Shown here piece by piece: positions 11,616-21,370 of a stretch of DNA of 64,000 nt. The stretch's first letter is position 1. Each line of letters starts with the position of its first letter. This DNA is from Microbotryum silenes-acaulis. Its lineage: Eukaryota; Basidiomycota; Microbotryomycetes; Microbotryales; Microbotryaceae. The notes below the pieces were generated by a model. The model made no database searches and was not told where the DNA came from. It saw only the letters and a list, made by a program, of their open reading frames with translations. Made by a program: the position numbers and the translations under genes. The stretch covers positions 1 through 64,000 of the forward strand of contig QPFY01000018.1 in assembly GCA_003665825.1 (NCBI GenBank), given 5' to 3'.

Positions 11616-11830
11616 AGTTGGTGTGTTGGGAATGAGGGTTAGGAATGGCGCGTTCATTGGTAATCTGTTTAGAAGTGCTCGTCTGTTTAGTGAAGCCTGG
11701 CGATGCGCACCAACCGTTGTCTTCTCTCCACGGTTGGATTACACGCTCGTCAGGTACGCATGTTTAGCTTCACAGCCACTTTCGTTGCAATTAACTGACG
11801 GTTGGATTACACGCTCGTCAGTCTCTTATT
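11616..11830 (+). repeat. Y1 5' LTR
   Basis: 215 bp running from AGTTGGTGTG to TCTCTTATT. The limits are set by comparing three Y LTRs with different neighbours: gtggc or gggcg before AGTTGG, and tggtagcg, ctctgagg or gtggcccc after TTATT. It therefore lacks the usual TG...CA ends. It contains a 68-bp GT...AG unit (11754-11821). Confidence 0.8.
11754..11821 (+). other. Intron-like duplicated unit in Y LTR
   Basis: 68 bp that starts GTACGC immediately after CTCGTCAG and ends with a second copy of GGTTGGATTACACGCTCGTCAG-type sequence (about 25 bp repeated). It contains TTAACTGAC, a branch-point-like motif, about 30 nt before the final AG. The same unit is present at 29192-29259 and in Y2. No unit-less Y LTR is seen in this window. 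Confidence 0.6.
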
Positions 11831-11838
11831 TGGTAGCG
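11831..11838 (+). other. Y primer-binding site (tRNA-iMet 3' end)
   Basis: TGGTAGCG directly abuts the LTR end and matches the complement of the 3' end of initiator tRNA-Met (...CGCUACCA), the mode used by yeast Ty1. All other copia families in the window with a visible PBS use the anticodon arm of the same tRNA instead. Confidence 0.65.
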
Positions 11839-11895
11839 TCTGTATTGCCGCAAGGCACAGATCCGCACGCAGAAAAGACGCAGCGCGTATCCAAG

Positions 11896-13927
11896 ATGGC
11901 TACGACCTCGGTGGATTCCGGGTCCGCCACTCATCGCGGCCTTATGGGCGACCTGTATGGCAATGTCGACGCCACAAATTGGGGAACGGCCAAGGATCGA
12001 CTCCAACGGGTGTTGGAGGGCGATGGCCGGTTCAAGCACGTCACGACCGAACTCAGCGTTGGCCCCGAGCCCGAACAGTCCGAGTTCACCCGTACGCTGG
12101 GTGGCTCCACTGTGGCCGACGTAGCCACGTTCCGTACACAACATCGGAACTACCGTCATGACGTCGACGACCTCGATCAAGCCTTGGCGCAGGCCCGCAA
12201 CATCTTGTTCGTGTGCCTGGGGGAGGCCACGTTCGCGCGCATCGCAGACCAGCCAACGCACGAGCTGTGGGCGGCCCTCGATAAGGATCTCGGCGCCGCA
12301 TCCCACGACTTCGCGCGGTCGGAGAAACTCGATGCTCTTTTCCAATACCAAGCCTACGTCGATGGAGACCCTCTCGACCCTTGGTTGTCGCGCTTCAACC
12401 GGCTGTTCGTCGATCTCAACGCCGCGCATGTTTCCCGCGACAAGGCCTACCAGCGCGCCAAGATCGACGGGGTCAAGTACACGCAAGCTGAGTTTGACAA
12501 GTGGGTTCCGCCGCCTGCGTTGTCGGAAGGCATCCGCATGGACCTCTTGAAGGCGAGGATGCCACGGCCTATTGTCACGGTTATCGACGCCCTCGGCCCT
12601 ATCCCGTCGCTCAGTGATGTGGAGGGCGCGATTCGTCGCGCGGCGATGTCTCGCTCTTCCGGCACCGACGTCGCCGAAGCCCTCGCGGCGAAGACTCAGG
12701 GTCGTCGCAGGCGCCCCGCTCGTTCGTCAGGCAAACCGAAGTCCAGTTTTCTCTCGGCTTCGAAGGTACCGGGTCTCGTGGACAAGTGGCCGCACGGGGT
12801 TGCGCAGAACGGTCGCCTGAGGCTGGGCCCGTCGCAGTGTCGGAAATGCTACGAGCAGGGTCATCTTGGCGACGAATGTACCGTCCCCTCGACCGAACTG
12901 TGCCGTCGTCGGGTTGCCGTCTTAGCCAAGCACAACATCTCCATCGGCGCGGCCGACGCGATGGCGCTCGTGGCTGAGTACGGTCCCGACCCATCGGTTG
13001 ACGACGACTCTTACGTGAACTATTTTGCCGAGGTCGCCCTTGACACCGAAGTCTCTGCGCTGTACTTGCACGACGGTCCCCGCTACCTCCTTGACTCGGG
13101 GGCGACGCGCCACATGACCACTCGTCGGGATCTCTTGGTCGACTTCCAGCCTTTCACGACGGAGCGGGTGCGCGTAGTCGGCGCATTCAAGTCCAGCGCC
13201 ATGGCTGTCGGCAAGGGCACCCTTCGCTTTGACGCCAATGGCGCGCCTCTCGAGCTCCGCAACGTCCTTCTCGTCCCGGGTCTGTCCGCCGAGCTCGTCT
13301 CTCTTGCCAGTCTCATGAAGGATGGGTACCAGCTGTCTGGGATTTGCGACGCCGCGGGCGCACACTCTGGTCTCACCATCTCGGGTCCGGCTTCGAGTCT
13401 CACCTTCGCTCTCGATCGCAACCACTACGTTCTCCAGGCGAGTCCGGCCTCACCTCCTCTGGCGGATCACCACGCGCTGACAGCCACCTCCTTGCCTACA
13501 GATGTAGTGCTTTGGCATCAGCGTTTGGGTCATCTGTCCTGGGGTCGTTTGGTAGAAGTTGCTAAGTCGGGCGACATTTCCCTCGACATCTCTGCTGTAA
13601 CCCGGGATCAACTTCGTCTCCTCGATCAGTGCGATGCCTGCTGCTCCGGCAAGGCCGTGTCTGCCCCCAGTCGTGAGGCTGCCCACCACCCCGCCGACGC
13701 ACCTTTCGCTCGGGTCTTCGCCGACGTGTGGGGGCCTTCCCCTGTCCCTGCTCTCTCCGGCGTCCGATATCTGTGCGGTGTCACGGATGAATACTCGCGT
13801 TTCCGCTGGGCTCGCGGCATTCGGCTCAAGAGCGAGGCTTCGTCCGTACTCAAGGGCTTCGTTGCGATGTCGAAAATCCAGTATGCTGGCCCGGGAGTGG
13901 CGACCTTGCGCACGGATAGGGGGGGTG
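11896..13927 (+). CDS. Y1 Gag-protease-integrase (first part)
   Basis: The start is taken at the ATG at 11896 (MATTSVDSG), 57 bp after the PBS. The open frame continues upstream through the LTR into A2, but that is fortuitous. Gag covers about residues 1-310 and ends with one zinc knuckle, [14 protein letters not shown] (C-x2-C-x4-H-x4-C, residues 315-328). The protease block [11 protein letters not shown] is near residue 398. The pre-integrase/HHCC region has HQRLGHL and CDACCSGK. The integrase core starts with FADVWG and reaches TLRTDRGG, where G1 inserted at 13927/13928. The frame then resumes at 21371 (GGEFVNN). Gag is clearly different from the Gag of A and C (no [10 protein letters not shown] block). 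Confidence 0.85.
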
Positions 13928-14498
13928 TGACAGGCGACGTCGGCGAGGATGACGTCGTCTACACGACGAAGGACGGGGGTGTCGAGGAGTATCGGCTGTG
14001 GTGGCGGCAGTCGGCGAGGGAGCGATCGAAGAGGGGTGTCGACCGAAAAGCTCGCGGGAAGTCAAGTATAACGGACTTTATTCCAACGATCGGCAAGGAG
14101 AGGGGGGGGCCAATAAGATGATGAGCGGACCAGGCTCCGGCGGAAGGTGTCGAAACCGAAGGGAGGGACTGCCCAGGCGCCGAGGGAACTCAGCCAAATC
14201 AAACTACTCCAAGAGGTCGCCTCAGGGGTAAAAAGGATTGCTCGCGGGAGCACCGGTAAAAACCCTGAGGCCGCGCCTCAGCTAGCAAAAAAGATAAAAC
14301 AAATCGAAAGAAGATTGCGCTCGCAACGCATCGAACCTGCAACCAGCGGGTGCGCGCCCACGCGCCAAACGGCTACACCACGACGCCCGCGATGCTTGAA
14401 ACGAATCCGCCATTGGGTCAAGTCATCGCTACCTGCACACAACCTCGGGGAAGACTTCCTTTGAGTACTGCTGTCAGTGTACCGCTGTCATCCTGACA
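13928..14498 (-). repeat. G1 3' LTR
   Basis: 571 bp, nearly identical to the 5' LTR (one G fewer in a G-run and one A/G difference). It carries the same short in-LTR ORF that opens the polyprotein in the 5' LTR, and a tRNA-like stretch on the minus strand at about 14316-14392. Confidence 0.9.
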
Positions 14499-14519
14499 CT
14501 GTCCCCCCCAAAAGGAAGT

Positions 14520-17500
14520 CTACCGTGCGGCGAGGCGGCGGTTCGAGCGATCGAGGCGCGCAAAGTAGGCGTCGAGGACGGACGGATGGTCCAGGCGAAG
14601 GGACTGCTCTGACATCCAAGTATCGTCGGTGTCGTTACGGCCTACCCATCGCACCAAGAACGAACGAGCGCCCCGAGCGTTCCGCCGATCGCGAACAATC
14701 CGTTCCGGAATCGCAGAGTTGTCGGCCGCATCGGCTACATCTTCGACAAAAAGAACTGCGGGGTCACGCCCAGGGAACCTTTCAGCATCATTCTCAATGT
14801 AAGGGCGAAGCAGTCGAGCATGGAAGCGATTGTGCACTCGCGACATGGCTGGTGGAAGCTCGAGGTCGTAGCTGGATGTTGCCGGAATTGCCGCTCGAAT
14901 ACGGAAAGGGCCGATGTAGCGCGGCAACAACTTCGACTTCATCCCTTCAGGAACTGCCAGATTCTTTGTCGAAAGGTAGACGTAACTGCCGGTCCGAAAG
15001 GCGGGGTCATCCGGGCGTCGATGCTTGTTGGCCTGATAGGACTGGTCGAGGCGTGCTCCAATGATCGCATCCGTGACATCGAGGTTCCGTAACTGTCGAG
15101 TCCGAGCAAACGCTTCCGCCCGAGGGACAGCCGAGACAGACCAGGAATCGGTGGGCCAACGTCGAGGAAGGTAGCCGTAAGTCGCCTCGAAAGCCGACAA
15201 AGACGTGGACACAGCAACAGAAGAGTTAAGAGCGAACTCAGCTTCAACTAGACGAGATGCCCAAGCCTCGTGATTTGACGACACCATGATCCGCAGTGTT
15301 TGGGTGACCATCTTGATCCGATTCTCGCTCGATCCGTCCGTCTCGGGGTGTGCCGCGGTTGACATTCGCAAGACGGCGCCAACCTTTGCCTGCAATGCCC
15401 GCCAAAACTGCGAGGTGAACTTGGGATCGCGGTCGGAAACGATGGCTGAAGGCGTCCCATGCAGTCGAAAGATGGTGGCGTAGTACTTCTCGGCAACGAG
15501 CTCAGAGTCGGCGTCGGCTGGGAGGGGAATTAGGTGGACCATCTTTCCCCAAGTGTCAGTGACCACCATGATTTGAGCGACCATCATCCCTTCGAACTCG
15601 ACCGGAGGCAGTCCTGTCATGAAGTCGATCGCCACTTGTTCCCAAGGACCGGAGGGGATCGGCATTGGGTGCAGTCGGCCATAGGGAACTTGAGTGGACG
15701 CCTTGCCGCGGGCACAGTCTTCGCAGGAACGGCAGAACTCAGCGCAATCGGCAGACATGGACGACCACCAATACAAAGGACGTATGGCGGCCAAGGTGAT
15801 GCGATGTCCCGCGTGCCCGACGCTCCGATGTATCTCCGAAAGCACGAGCTCGCGCAGCGACGGGACCTTGTCGGAATCGACGACGCCGGTAGCGAGACCA
15901 CGAGGCACAAACAGGGAAAGAGACTCATCTGGATGTACGCGCAAGATCCTCCCTTCCTCGGTCACCCGAAACATAGGCCATGATATTGGGTCGGTAATGA
16001 TGACCTGGGCTTGCGAATCGTTGGTGTATGCTCGGATGATGGTGTCGAGGAAGGGTTGGGGCAGTGGATCAGGCGGCCGATGGACTACAGGTGCGTCGTT
16101 GACTGCATCGGCAGCGACTCCCAACAAATCGAGTTCATCAGCGTCGGCATCAACCGGAATGGGCGGGTCGTTGGCCGAGGCCGCAGCGATAGCGTGAACT
16201 CGATTGACGGCGATGGGAGGAGGAAGGGGGCCGGTAGACAAGTCGACGGCGTCCATTATGTTCTCGGCGAGGCGATGGGAACCGGGAGAGCCTGAATTGT
16301 AACCGTGTCCCCAGGGCCCGAAGGCACAATCAACAGCCGGCAACCGGTCGTGCGAAGGTGAGGTGTAAGGACGTTCCTCGAGGAGGCTCTCACCGGGCGT
16401 AGTGAACTCGTGGCATTCTTCCTTCAAGAACAAATTCCCCAAATCCCGTCCATTCACATCCTCGTCTTGCGATTCCTCCTTGAGCGCGTAGTATCCGGGA
16501 GAGCCTGCCTCGCAATCGTCGCGTTGGGGCCCGAGGGCAAAATCAACAGGAGGCAACCGATCGGGAGATGGAGAGGTGTAAGGACGTTCCTCGGGGAGGC
16601 TCTCACCGGGCGTAGTGAATCCGTGGCGTTCTCCATCAAAGAACATGTCCTCCAACTCATTCTCCTCGACCTGATCCTCGTACGATCCCTCCTTGACCTC
16701 CCACAAGCGCGACAATGAATCAGCAAGGGAGTTGTTCCTGCCGGCGATGAATTCAAACTCAAAGTCGAAACGGCTGAGTTCGAGACACATGCGGATGTGC
16801 CGAGGCGTTTGGCGTAACTTCTGCGTTTTGATCGTGCGAAGGGCTTGATGGTCGGTGACGATGACGAAGGGGTAGCCAATCAAGTGCTGCTCGAACGCCC
16901 GACACGCCGAAACGACGGCTAGGAACTCCTTATCAGTTACATGATAGTTGAGCTGAGCACCGTTGAACTTAGCGGAAAAGAATCGGGTAGGGATGGCCTG
17001 CGAACGAGTGGGCCCCGAGGCCAGGCAAGCACCAATGCCAACACGACTGGCATCGGTGAACAGGTAGATCTTGTGCTCGCCGGAGGTGACCTTAGCGCCG
17101 TCGATCGGTCGCAGCGTTGCTGGGACGAGGGACTTGACGGTGTTGAAGGCCTGCTGTTCGCGGTCGTTCCAACGCCACGAAGTCGATTGCGCCAACAACG
17201 CGGTGATCGGCTCCAAAATCGTCGAGAGGTGTGATAGGTGATCTCGCATCCAATTGACGGTGCCGAGGAAACGCTGGATGTCGCACTTGTTGCACGGAAT
17301 CGGCCACTGTCGGATACGCTCCCACTTGGCGGGGTCGACCTCGATGCCGTTGTCGGAGATGATGACACCCAACGAATCCAACGACTTGGAGAACCACTCG
17401 GATTTGTTGGATCCTAAGTAGAATCGGTAGTGTCGCAATGTCATCAGCAAGATCTCGATGTGTCTCAAGTGCGCTCGACGAGTATCGGAGTGGACGTGAA

Positions 17501-20500
17501 CATCGTCGAAAAAGATCTTGGTGAACGAAAGGCATGGCTGGAACATCGCTGACGTTAACAGATTCAGGGTGTTGGGCGCATTGGTGTCGCCAAACTGCAT
17601 GACCCGCGACGTGTACGTGCCCGTGACCGTGGCAAAGCCGGTGCGATCGACGTGCTCGGGTATGACCCGCACCTGCTCAAAGGCTGCGGCCACATCGAAC
17701 TTGGACCGGTAACGCGAGCGGGCGACTTCATAGCGCACACTGGTCATGTCGGGGATGGGCGAGAATCGCTTTGCGGTGTTGCTGTTGCGAGCCCGGAGGT
17801 CGATGACGAAACGAGCGGTCTGCGAGTTCTTTTTCGGAATGGCAAAGACCGGGGCTGCCGAATCGATCGGACCCGAAACCCAGAAGCGACCGCGAGTGTA
17901 CTTAGCTGAGTGCTCCGCCCATTGGCTTCGATATTTGTCGGCGAGGGGGTACACCTTGGGCTTGACCTTCTCGTTTGGGTCGATCAGAGGGATTTCGTGA
18001 TTTACGGGTCGGTACGGCGGGAGTCGGTCCATGGGGAGCGAATCTACGAACACATCAGAGTATTTCTCGAGTAAGGCAGCTAATCGTGTTCGTGCTTCGG
18101 ACTCGGACAAATCCTCGAGCGCCGGGTCATCGACGACATCCAGCAGTGGGTTGTGCGGCTCGAGGCCAATAATCTCGTCGTCGGGAAGCAACCCCGGGTG
18201 ATTGTAACCGATGGCGGAACCGGCAAAGATGGGCGCCACAGTGACTGCGCGATCCCACTCATGAGTGCCCAGGGCGACGGGTTGCGAAGGGCCTGGGTGC
18301 GCGACCGTGAAGGCGCCCCAGCCAACGAGCATGCCTGTATCCTTAAGAAAGGGCAGCCCCAAGATGGCATCGTACCCAGTCATCCGGAAGATAAAGAACG
18401 CTCGCGAACCGAGGTCGAGGGTGCCCGACAGAAAAGGGGCGGTGGCGAACACAGCACATCGGTCGGACGTATCCTTGGTGCCGAGGCGCAAGTGCAACGG
18501 CGCGGTCAACCGGGCCGTTGCGAAGCTCGGGTCGGCTCGCACCACCTCCTGGTCCACCAAGTCGATCTCTGACCCAGAATCGATCAAACAACGCAGGACC
18601 CTCCCAGAAGGCAACGTCCAAGCGATGACGTTGCGGGCGCGCACAATGGCGGGCTCGACAGGTCGGTCGGGTTCGTCGATGTCGAGCAGGGGTGCGGCGG
18701 ACGCCAAGAGAGACACACCCGACGGCACAGGAATCTGGAAAGAGCTCACCGAAGCAGTCCTTTCCGCCTTGCGAGACGACACCACTTCCGGCCCCCAATA
18801 ACGACGCAAGCGCAACTCGGCATCAGCGTAAGACAAGACATCTTCCACCGCGTCAAGCGCGGAGTCAGTCAGGCTGTCGTCGAAACGAAGTGAGTCTGCA
18901 TCATTTGCCGAGGCGGTCGGCTGTGAACTACTTGATGTAACCTCAACTTCCAGCGAAGAAGAAGCGACATCTTTCACTCGTCCAACAGGGTCTGCGGAGG
19001 GCCAAAAGGGGTGCGTCACTGAGGCGGAATCGGAACTCAACGGTCGAGTCTGATCAGGCTCAAGTGGAAGGGAAGATCTCACCTGGGGGTCCTCGGCACC
19101 TTCTGAGCCCGAAGACCATTCCTCCTCGTCGAAGTTGGCCACGGCAATCGCGGATAGCTGGACGACTGCGGGAGATTGACGCTCGGAGGTACAGTGCTGT
19201 GAAAAGTGACCGCCTTGGCCACAATTGAAACAGGCCATACTTGTAGGTACTCCTCCTGGTGCGGGCGAGAACCACGTTGGTCGATCCTTCCACAAATGCG
19301 ACTGTTGCCATTTGGTGGCGCGGTCGACCCATCGAGCTCGGCGGATCTGCGAGCGCTGGTCGTTGTTTGTTGTGGGTGGGGTAGTGCGTGGAGCATGCGA
19401 AATCGCTCCAAAGGTCGCGGTGCGAGTCGAAGGGGTGGCAGCCGGCGTCGGTGTCGAAATCTCGTCGGCGATGGCGGCCCATTCGGTGATTTCGTCGAGG
19501 GACGGGACCGTCCGACCGAACCTCCCTGTGATCACTAAGGAGTTGTCACGATGTTCGCGTAACATACCTGCGCGGACTTCACGCTTGGCCACGTCGTTCA
19601 AGGATTGGTAGAATGCCGTGGCGAGCTGAAGTGCCGAGAGACCGAAGCTTGGGTTGTCGTGCATGAACGTGCGGTAGCGCGCGCGCCATTCGCCGACATG
19701 GTCGTACGCCCGAGACGAAGATTGGCGGCACCCATAGAATTCTTCGGCCACCCGGTCGGCAAACCCAGGGTCCGGCCAACGACGTCCCACTGCCGTCATG
19801 AGCGACGTCCAGCAGTGAGGGCGCCTGTCCCGGATCGCGTCCCTCAACTCGTCGACGGCCCAATCGTGAGGGGACTGGCGGCGCTGGCGAGACGTCGAAC
19901 GAGCGAATAGGGTGGCCACGAGCTGGACGACGCGGTCGGTGGTGAACAGTTCGTCGATTGCGATGTCGCACAAAAGTGAGAGGTACGAGTTCCCGAATGC
20001 AGTGAAAGTCACCAACCTTTCCGGGTGATCCCCGGTCCATAACCCTTCCTGGTCGGGCAATGTCCCTCTCCAACGAGAGCTAATCACCGCCGGGGAAGGG
20101 CCGTCCCTGATTTCGCTGTGAGATTCCCCCCCAGGGGCACGAGCAAGGGGGTCAGCGGTAGTGTTGGAGCGTCCCGAAAATTGGTGCGGAGGGACGTCCA
20201 GGGGGACCGATCTCACCGGCGTGAACTCCCCGGCCCGAGCTGCGGCTGGTTCAGTCAAGCCAGCCCGCGCCGCAGCCGGTTCAGTGGAGTTCTTCAAAAG
20301 GCGCTCTACCAATTTCTCCAAGTGCTGAACTCGATGATCGGAGTCGAGGCGTCGAGCTTCGGATTCTTCGAGGCGAGCTTCGAGCGACATCAGAGCGGCG
20401 GCGGTATGGGCCGGTTTTGGCGGTGGGGACTTAAAGGATTCTGGGCGCCCGGCCTCGTCGTCGCGGAGAGGGCTGACGCTGTCTCCGGCAAAGACGCGCG

Positions 20501-20936
20501 ACGTGTCACGTTCGTCGGCCATGGCGAGCTCGCGATTCAACGGTCGGCGATTCCGGGGTGAACGGTGGCGAGGGCGGGATGGCTGGAAGAAAGGGTAGGA
20601 GGGAAGAACGCGTTCGCCGTCGGACTCGGTGAAGGAGGTCACGAAAGACAGTGACGCGTTCGTGGGGGATGAGTTCGGCAACGGGGAGGAGGCTGACGAC
20701 TCGAGATCAGACGGCGGGGGCGACTGCTCGTCCAGGGTATGGGACTTAGCAGTTGTAGGGGTTCTGATCGTTGTTGGCGATGCCGTACTTGAAAAAAGTG
20801 ACAGGCGACGTCGGCGAGGATGACGTCGTCTACACGACGAAGGACGGGGGTGTCGAGGAGTATCGGCTGTGGTGGCGGCAGTCGGCGAGGGAGCGATCGA
20901 AGAGGGGTGTCGACCGAAAAGCTCGCGGGAAGTCAA
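14520..20936 (-). CDS. G1 Gag-Pol polyprotein with chromodomain
   Basis: A single 2138-codon ORF without frameshift. In order it contains: Gag; a zinc knuckle CFNCGQGGHFSQHC (about residue 567); an aspartic protease LIDSGSEIDLV (about 785); an RT whose catalytic box reads FFDDVHVHS (about 1142) where most Ty3 RTs have YIDD; RNase H starting FTDASRVGIG (about 1294); a linker with a roughly 70-residue internal duplication; an integrase with H-x4-H...C-x2-C and DDE (IDFMTGLP about 1770, SDRDPKF about 1835, then ENRIK); a GPF/Y-like block; and a terminal chromodomain-like segment (FLVRWVGRNDTDDTW, residues about 2072-2136). The first 46 codons lie in the 5' LTR. The next Met, MADERDTS at residue 139 (20522), is an alternative start. 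Confidence 0.92.
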   Translation of the reverse strand: MTSRELFGRHPSSIAPSPTAATTADTPRHPRPSSCRRRHPRRRRLSLFSSTASPTTIRTPTTAKSHTLDEQSPPPSDLESSASSPLPNSSPTNASLSFVTSFTESDGERVLPSYPFFQPSRPRHRSPRNRRPLNRELAMADERDTSRVFAGDSVSPLRDDEAGRPESFKSPPPKPAHTAAALMSLEARLEESEARRLDSDHRVQHLEKLVERLLKNSTEPAAARAGLTEPAAARAGEFTPVRSVPLDVPPHQFSGRSNTTADPLARAPGGESHSEIRDGPSPAVISSRWRGTLPDQEGLWTGDHPERLVTFTAFGNSYLSLLCDIAIDELFTTDRVVQLVATLFARSTSRQRRQSPHDWAVDELRDAIRDRRPHCWTSLMTAVGRRWPDPGFADRVAEEFYGCRQSSSRAYDHVGEWRARYRTFMHDNPSFGLSALQLATAFYQSLNDVAKREVRAGMLREHRDNSLVITGRFGRTVPSLDEITEWAAIADEISTPTPAATPSTRTATFGAISHAPRTTPPTTNNDQRSQIRRARWVDRATKWQQSHLWKDRPTWFSPAPGGVPTSMACFNCGQGGHFSQHCTSERQSPAVVQLSAIAVANFDEEEWSSGSEGAEDPQVRSSLPLEPDQTRPLSSDSASVTHPFWPSADPVGRVKDVASSSLEVEVTSSSSQPTASANDADSLRFDDSLTDSALDAVEDVLSYADAELRLRRYWGPEVVSSRKAERTASVSSFQIPVPSGVSLLASAAPLLDIDEPDRPVEPAIVRARNVIAWTLPSGRVLRCLIDSGSEIDLVDQEVVRADPSFATARLTAPLHLRLGTKDTSDRCAVFATAPFLSGTLDLGSRAFFIFRMTGYDAILGLPFLKDTGMLVGWGAFTVAHPGPSQPVALGTHEWDRAVTVAPIFAGSAIGYNHPGLLPDDEIIGLEPHNPLLDVVDDPALEDLSESEARTRLAALLEKYSDVFVDSLPMDRLPPYRPVNHEIPLIDPNEKVKPKVYPLADKYRSQWAEHSAKYTRGRFWVSGPIDSAAPVFAIPKKNSQTARFVIDLRARNSNTAKRFSPIPDMTSVRYEVARSRYRSKFDVAAAFEQVRVIPEHVDRTGFATVTGTYTSRVMQFGDTNAPNTLNLLTSAMFQPCLSFTKIFFDDVHVHSDTRRAHLRHIEILLMTLRHYRFYLGSNKSEWFSKSLDSLGVIISDNGIEVDPAKWERIRQWPIPCNKCDIQRFLGTVNWMRDHLSHLSTILEPITALLAQSTSWRWNDREQQAFNTVKSLVPATLRPIDGAKVTSGEHKIYLFTDASRVGIGACLASGPTRSQAIPTRFFSAKFNGAQLNYHVTDKEFLAVVSACRAFEQHLIGYPFVIVTDHQALRTIKTQKLRQTPRHIRMCLELSRFDFEFEFIAGRNNSLADSLSRLWEVKEGSYEDQVEENELEDMFFDGERHGFTTPGESLPEERPYTSPSPDRLPPVDFALGPQRDDCEAGSPGYYALKEESQDEDVNGRDLGNLFLKEECHEFTTPGESLLEERPYTSPSHDRLPAVDCAFGPWGHGYNSGSPGSHRLAENIMDAVDLSTGPLPPPIAVNRVHAIAAASANDPPIPVDADADELDLLGVAADAVNDAPVVHRPPDPLPQPFLDTIIRAYTNDSQAQVIITDPISWPMFRVTEEGRILRVHPDESLSLFVPRGLATGVVDSDKVPSLRELVLSEIHRSVGHAGHRITLAAIRPLYWWSSMSADCAEFCRSCEDCARGKASTQVPYGRLHPMPIPSGPWEQVAIDFMTGLPPVEFEGMMVAQIMVVTDTWGKMVHLIPLPADADSELVAEKYYATIFRLHGTPSAIVSDRDPKFTSQFWRALQAKVGAVLRMSTAAHPETDGSSENRIKMVTQTLRIMVSSNHEAWASRLVEAEFALNSSVAVSTSLSAFEATYGYLPRRWPTDSWSVSAVPRAEAFARTRQLRNLDVTDAIIGARLDQSYQANKHRRPDDPAFRTGSYVYLSTKNLAVPEGMKSKLLPRYIGPFRIRAAIPATSSYDLELPPAMSRVHNRFHARLLRPYIENDAERFPGRDPAVLFVEDVADAADNSAIPERIVRDRRNARGARSFLVRWVGRNDTDDTWMSEQSLRLDHPSVLDAYFARLDRSNRRLAAR

Positions 20937-21370
20937 GTATAACGGACTTTATTCCAACGATCGGCAAGGAGAGGGGGGGGGCCAATAAGATGATGAGCGG
21001 ACCAGGCTCCGGCGGAAGGTGTCGAAACCGAAGGGAGGGACTGCCCAGGCGCCGAGGGAACTCAGCCAAATCAAACTACTCCAAGAGGTCGCCTCAGGGG
21101 TAAAAAGGATTGCTCGCGGGAGCACCGGTAAAAACCCTGAGGCCGCGCCTCAGCTAGCAAAAAAGATAAAACAAATCGAAAGAAGATTGCGCTCGCAACG
21201 CATCGAACCTGCAACCAGCGGGTGCGCGCCCACGCGCCAAACGGCTACACCACGACGCCCGCGATGCTTGAAACGAATCCGCCATTGGGTCAAGTCATCG
21301 CTACCTGCACACAACCTCGGGGAGGACTTCCTTTGAGTACTGCTGTCAGTGTACCGCTGTCATCCTGACA
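20799..21370 (-). repeat. G1 5' LTR
   Basis: 572 bp. The open reading frame of the polyprotein begins inside it (ATG at 20936). Just inside, the minus strand reads CTTTTTTCAAGTACGG. I could not match this to a tRNA 3' end, so self-priming of the Tf1/sushi type is possible but not shown. Confidence 0.9.

Larger units (their letters stand above)
13928..21370 (-). mobile_element. Ty3/gypsy chromovirus G1, complete
   Basis: A 7.4-kb element with 571/572-bp LTRs that differ at only about two positions, flanked by a 5-bp duplication gggtg (13923-13927 and 21371-21375) in the Y1 integrase. The minus-strand LTR runs from TGTCAGGATGAC to GCGCCTGTCA-type ends. A G-rich polypurine tract (ccttttggggggg) precedes the 3' LTR. 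The near-identical LTRs and open ORF point to a recent, possibly active copy. Confidence 0.93.

Noticed and set aside
9511..14121. A single 1536-residue protein with two Gag and two integrase domains
   Set aside because: It crosses the A2/Y1 LTR border and ends in the G1 LTR; it is three nested elements read in one frame by chance, so I annotated the parts separately.
14316..14392. A genuine tRNA gene
   Set aside because: Acceptor and T stems do not pair and it is repeated in both LTRs; only the box-like motifs fit.
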